Assembly (NCBI RefSeq): GCF_002101675.1
Contig: NZ_LQOY01000012.1
Location: 23,362 to 87,361 of the forward strand
Reading direction: 5' to 3'
Source: Mycobacterium gordonae
GTDB lineage: Bacteria > Actinomycetota > Actinomycetes > Mycobacteriales > Mycobacteriaceae
DNA: 64,000 nt
Positions 61,240-64,000 of this stretch are shown here, in pieces (within the stretch, counting starts at the first letter, position 1; the number at the start of each line of letters is the position of its first letter). Both the position numbers and the translations under genes were made by a program. The notes beneath the pieces are model-generated. The model worked only from the letters and a program-made list of their open reading frames with translations. It was not told where the DNA came from and made no database searches.

Positions 61240-64000
61240 TCAGTTACCGCCGGCGCCACCGCCGCCGCCACCACCCCCAATGCCGGCATTCGGCTTATTG
61301 CCCCCGGTGCCGGGAACCCCGGCGAATCCGCCGGAGCCGGCTCCGCCGTTGCCGCCCTTACCGCCGGTGCCGCCACCGCCGCCATTGCCGCCGGTACCGC
61401 CGATGCCCCAGTATTTCGAGTCGCCCTTCGTGTTGCCGCCGCCGCCGTTACCACCGCTACCGCCGGTGCCGCCCTGAGCGCCCAAGACGCCGGGTACGGT
61501 TCCGGCGCCGCCGGTCCCGCCCGCTCCGCCTGCGCCGCCGCTTCCGCCGTTGCCGTTGTCCCCGACAACGGCATACCCGCCATAGCCGCCGGTGCCGCCG
61601 TTCCCACCGGTCCCGCCCTTGCTCGGGGTCCCGCCGGTGCCGCCATTGATGATGCCGCCGCCGTTGCCGCCGTTGCCGCCTTTGCCACCGCCGCCGGCGT
61701 TTCCGCCGTTGTTTCCACCCAGATTCGGGTTGCCCGAGTTGCCGTTGCCCCCGTTGCCGCCGTTGCCGGCGGTGCCGGCGTTGCCACCGCTGGCGCCGTT
61801 GCCGGTGCCGCCGCTACCGCCGTTGCCGCCGTTGCCGCCGCTGCCACCGCTGCCACCCGATGTGCCGACCGCGCCTGCTTCACCGCCGCTGCCGGCGTTG
61901 CCGCCATTGGCGCCGTTTCCGCCCTGGCCGCCTTTACCACCGCTGAAGCCGCCGTTGCCGCCGTTACCTCCGTTGCCGCCCGCGGCGGCGTTGCCGCCGG
62001 TGCCGCCGCTGCCGCCGGTGCCGGCTGTCCCGCCGTTGCCGCCGCCGCCGCCCTTGCCGGCGTTGCCGCCCGCGCCGCCGTCGCCGCCGCCGTTGGGAAA
62101 GCCGAGGGCGATGCCGCCGTTGCCGCCGGTGCCGCCGTTGCCGCCAACCGCGCCGCTGCCGCCGTTGTAACCGCTACCGAAGGCGGCCCACGAAGCGTTG
62201 CCGCCGCTGCCGCCGCTGCCGCCGTTGCCCGCAGCGCCGCCGTTGCCCGCCTTGGCACCGCTGCCGTTGCCACCGTTGCCGCCATTGCCGCCGTTGCCAC
62301 CCGTGGCGCCGTTGCCGCCGTTGTGGCTGCTGTCACCGTTACCGTTGCCGCCGCTTCCGCCGTTGCCGCCGTTGCCGGCGTCTCCGCCTAGGCCGCCGCC
62401 GGCGCCGCCGTTGCCGCCGTTGCCGCCGGTGCCGCCGTTGCCGGCGGGGCCGCCATTGCCGCCAGATCCGGTATCGCCTGTGCCGCCTACGCCGCCTGAG
62501 CCGCCAGCGCCGGCGTTGCCGCCTTTGCCGCCGTCTCCACCGCCACCGGGAGGCCCGCTGCCCGCGCCGTTGGCACCGAACGAACCACCTCCGCTGCCGC
62601 CGTTACCGCCGCTGCCGCCCTTGCCTCCCCTTCCGCCGTCGTCCGCGGTCCCGAACAACGCTTCAGCGCCGGCGCCGCCGTTACCGCCTGCGCCTCCGTT
62701 GCCGGCATTGCCGCCGTTGCCGGCTATTGCGCCGTACCCGTTGCCTCCGCTGCCTCCGTTGCCGCCGGCGCCTCCGTCGCCACCGGGCCCGCCGTCTTGA
62801 CCGGCGATAAAGCTGCCGGAGCCGCCATCTCCGCCGTAGTTGCCATTGCCGCCGTTGCCGGCGTTGCCGCCCTTACCCCCGCCAAGTCCGCCTTCTCCAC
62901 CGTTGCCACCGTTGCCGCCGGTGCCGCCGTTGCCGGCGGGGCCGCCGTTACCTCCCGGACCGGGTGTGCCGCCGTTGCCGCCGAAGCCGGCGTTGCCGCC
63001 ATTGCCGGCATTGCCGCCGTTCCCGCCGCCGACACCGCCAAAGCCTTGTCCGCCGTTTCCGCCGCTGCCGCCCTTACCGCCGTTGCCGCCATCGCCGCCG
63101 GCATAACCGTCCCCGTTGATGATGGAGTAGTCACCCTTTGCGCCATTTCCGGCGTTGCCGGCGTTGCCGCCGTTGCCGCCGTTGCCGGCGATACCGCTCA
63201 AGCCCTGCTTACCGCCGCTGCCGCTGCCGGCAAAGCCGCCTAAGCCGGCGTTGCCGCCCGGACCGCCGTTTCCGCCGTCTCCGCCGTTTCCGCCATTTGC
63301 TCCGGCCCCGGTGCCCTGGGCGTACGTGGGACCGTTGCCCCCGAAGCCGCCGTTGCCGCCGTTGGCGCCGTTGCCGCCCTTGCCGCCGCTGCCGGCGGTT
63401 CCCCCGTTGCCGGCGCCGCCCTGTCCGCCCTGGCCGCCGTTGCCGCCGGCCCCGCCCGCGCCTCCGGGATTGCTGTCGACGTTCGGGTTATCGGCGCCGT
63501 TGGCGCCAGAGCCGCCGTTGCCACCGGTCCCGCCGTTGCCGCCGGTTCCCGCCTTGCCGACGGTTCCCGCGGCGCCGGCGCCCGCCCCGGCCAGGCCGGC
63601 TTTCCCGGCGCCGCCGCCGGCGCCGCCCTTGCCGCCGTTGCCGCCGTTGCCGCTGTCAGTGTCCAAGTCGGACAAGCCGGTGCCACCCACACCGCCGAGT
63701 CCGCCGTTGCCGCCGTTGCCGCCGCTGCCGTTCTTACCGCCGACGTCGGCCAAGCCGCCGGTTCCACCCTGGCCGCCGTTCCCGCCGGCGCCACCGGTGC
63801 CGCCGTTGATCTGAACGCCCACGCCGTCTTTACCGGCGGCGCCGTTTCCGCCGTTGCCGCCCTGCCCGCCGTTTCCGCCGTCGCCGGATGTGCCAGCGCT
63901 GCCCCCGGCGCCGCCGGTCCCGGCGATGCCGGCCTTGCCGGCGTTGCCGCCGGTCCCGCCGATGCCGCCGTTGCCGCCGCTCTTGCCTGTGGTGACGGCC
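61240..64000 (-). CDS. PE_PGRS-type protein, C-terminal part (5' end beyond window)
   Basis: An open frame of at least 920 residues, made almost wholly of Gly-Gly-Asn/Ala repeats (GGNGGNGG, GGAGGNGG), that continues without interruption through the right edge. The start and any PE domain lie outside the window. Local non-repeat islets such as [28 protein letters not shown] and [14 protein letters not shown] break the pattern. The C-terminus ends GGGGGGAGGN with no extra domain. An internal methionine at 63822 is not a true start because the PGRS pattern runs past it. It is expected to be an ESX-5 surface protein and is much longer than the PE_PGRS at 57484-58953. Confidence 0.85.
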   Translation of the reverse strand, partial: AVTTGKSGGNGGIGGTGGNAGKAGIAGTGGAGGSAGTSGDGGNGGQGGNGGNGAAGKDGVGVQINGGTGGAGGNGGQGGTGGLADVGGKNGSGGNGGNGGLGGVGGTGLSDLDTDSGNGGNGGKGGAGGGAGKAGLAGAGAGAAGTVGKAGTGGNGGTGGNGGSGANGADNPNVDSNPGGAGGAGGNGGQGGQGGAGNGGTAGSGGKGGNGANGGNGGFGGNGPTYAQGTGAGANGGNGGDGGNGGPGGNAGLGGFAGSGSGGKQGLSGIAGNGGNGGNAGNAGNGAKGDYSIINGDGYAGGDGGNGGKGGSGGNGGQGFGGVGGGNGGNAGNGGNAGFGGNGGTPGPGGNGGPAGNGGTGGNGGNGGEGGLGGGKGGNAGNGGNGNYGGDGGSGSFIAGQDGGPGGDGGAGGNGGSGGNGYGAIAGNGGNAGNGGAGGNGGAGAEALFGTADDGGRGGKGGSGGNGGSGGGSFGANGAGSGPPGGGGDGGKGGNAGAGGSGGVGGTGDTGSGGNGGPAGNGGTGGNGGNGGAGGGLGGDAGNGGNGGSGGNGNGDSSHNGGNGATGGNGGNGGNGGNGSGAKAGNGGAAGNGGSGGSGGNASWAAFGSGYNGGSGAVGGNGGTGGNGGIALGFPNGGGDGGAGGNAGKGGGGGNGGTAGTGGSGGTGGNAAAGGNGGNGGNGGFSGGKGGQGGNGANGGNAGSGGEAGAVGTSGGSGGSGGNGGNGGSGGTGNGASGGNAGTAGNGGNGGNGNSGNPNLGGNNGGNAGGGGKGGNGGNGGGIINGGTGGTPSKGGTGGNGGTGGYGGYAVVGDNGNGGSGGAGGAGGTGGAGTVPGVLGAQGGTGGSGGNGGGGNTKGDSKYWGIGGTGGNGGGGGTGGKGGNGGAGSGGFAGVPGTGGNKPNAGIGGGGGGGGAGGN

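Noticed and set aside
61592..63814. Proline-rich plus-strand frames opposite the PGRS gene
   Set aside because: They are the complement of Gly-rich PGRS codons (GGC read as GCC or CCG) and not genes.

Overview
The window is high-GC actinobacterial DNA and almost certainly comes from a slow-growing Mycobacterium. It has two PE_PGRS genes (57484-58953 and 61240 to the right edge), a DesA3-type desaturase, mycobacterial lipoproteins and GTG/TTG starts. A long block also matches, from memory of M. tuberculosis H37Rv, the run Rv2330c to about Rv2313c, read here in the inverted direction: lppP, narK1, a MarR gene, a fused ECF transporter, an AsnC gene, a DDAH-like gene, rocD, rocE, a universal stress protein, uspC-uspB-uspA, tldD, tldE and an AhpD-like gene. 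The order is interrupted by inserts that are not at this locus in M. tuberculosis. The species cannot be named from sequence inspection alone.

Layout. 1-5571: nitrate uptake and reduction, with a fused nitrate reductase/flavoprotein cut by the left edge, lppP and narK1. 5568-11598: an acyl-CoA oxidase-like dehydrogenase, two tandem paralogous small secreted proteins, and an FHA/ABC-2 protein in which every ATPase motif I can align is degenerate. 11667-15163: marR with a clear operator and an ECF transporter. 15182-20180: AsnC and a tightly overlapped arginine/ornithine operon. 20299-26031: an alkane hydroxylase unit (alkB-rubA-tetR with a near-perfect operator) convergent with a nitrosative-stress unit (crp, hcp, hcr with an FNR-type box). 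26055-38228: UspABC amino-sugar importer, TldD/TldE protease, a CxxC AhpD-like protein, a P-type ATPase, a lipoprotein, a deazaflavin nitroreductase and a desaturase, plus two kinds of intergenic palindromic repeat.

38654-45652 looks like an accessory island beside a tRNA-Met gene. It holds a TIR-domain pseudogene with several frameshifts, an intact VapBC pair with its own operator, a HepT-MntA pair whose toxin is frameshifted, and a UbiB-like kinase/P450/luciferase-like oxidoreductase cassette whose codon style differs from its neighbours.

45944-56734 is a catabolic island: a tandem double-TetR regulator, thiolase, two MaoC-like hydratases, SDR, enoyl-CoA hydratase, GAF-LuxR regulator, P450, acyl-CoA synthetase and aldehyde dehydrogenase. 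Together these could hydroxylate, oxidise, activate and beta-oxidise an unknown lipid or terpenoid/steroid-like substrate. A shared 12-bp motif in two of its promoters suggests one regulon. 57484-64000 holds the two PGRS genes flanking an AsnB-type asparagine synthetase.

Most function calls rest on motifs and family memory. No database search was run.
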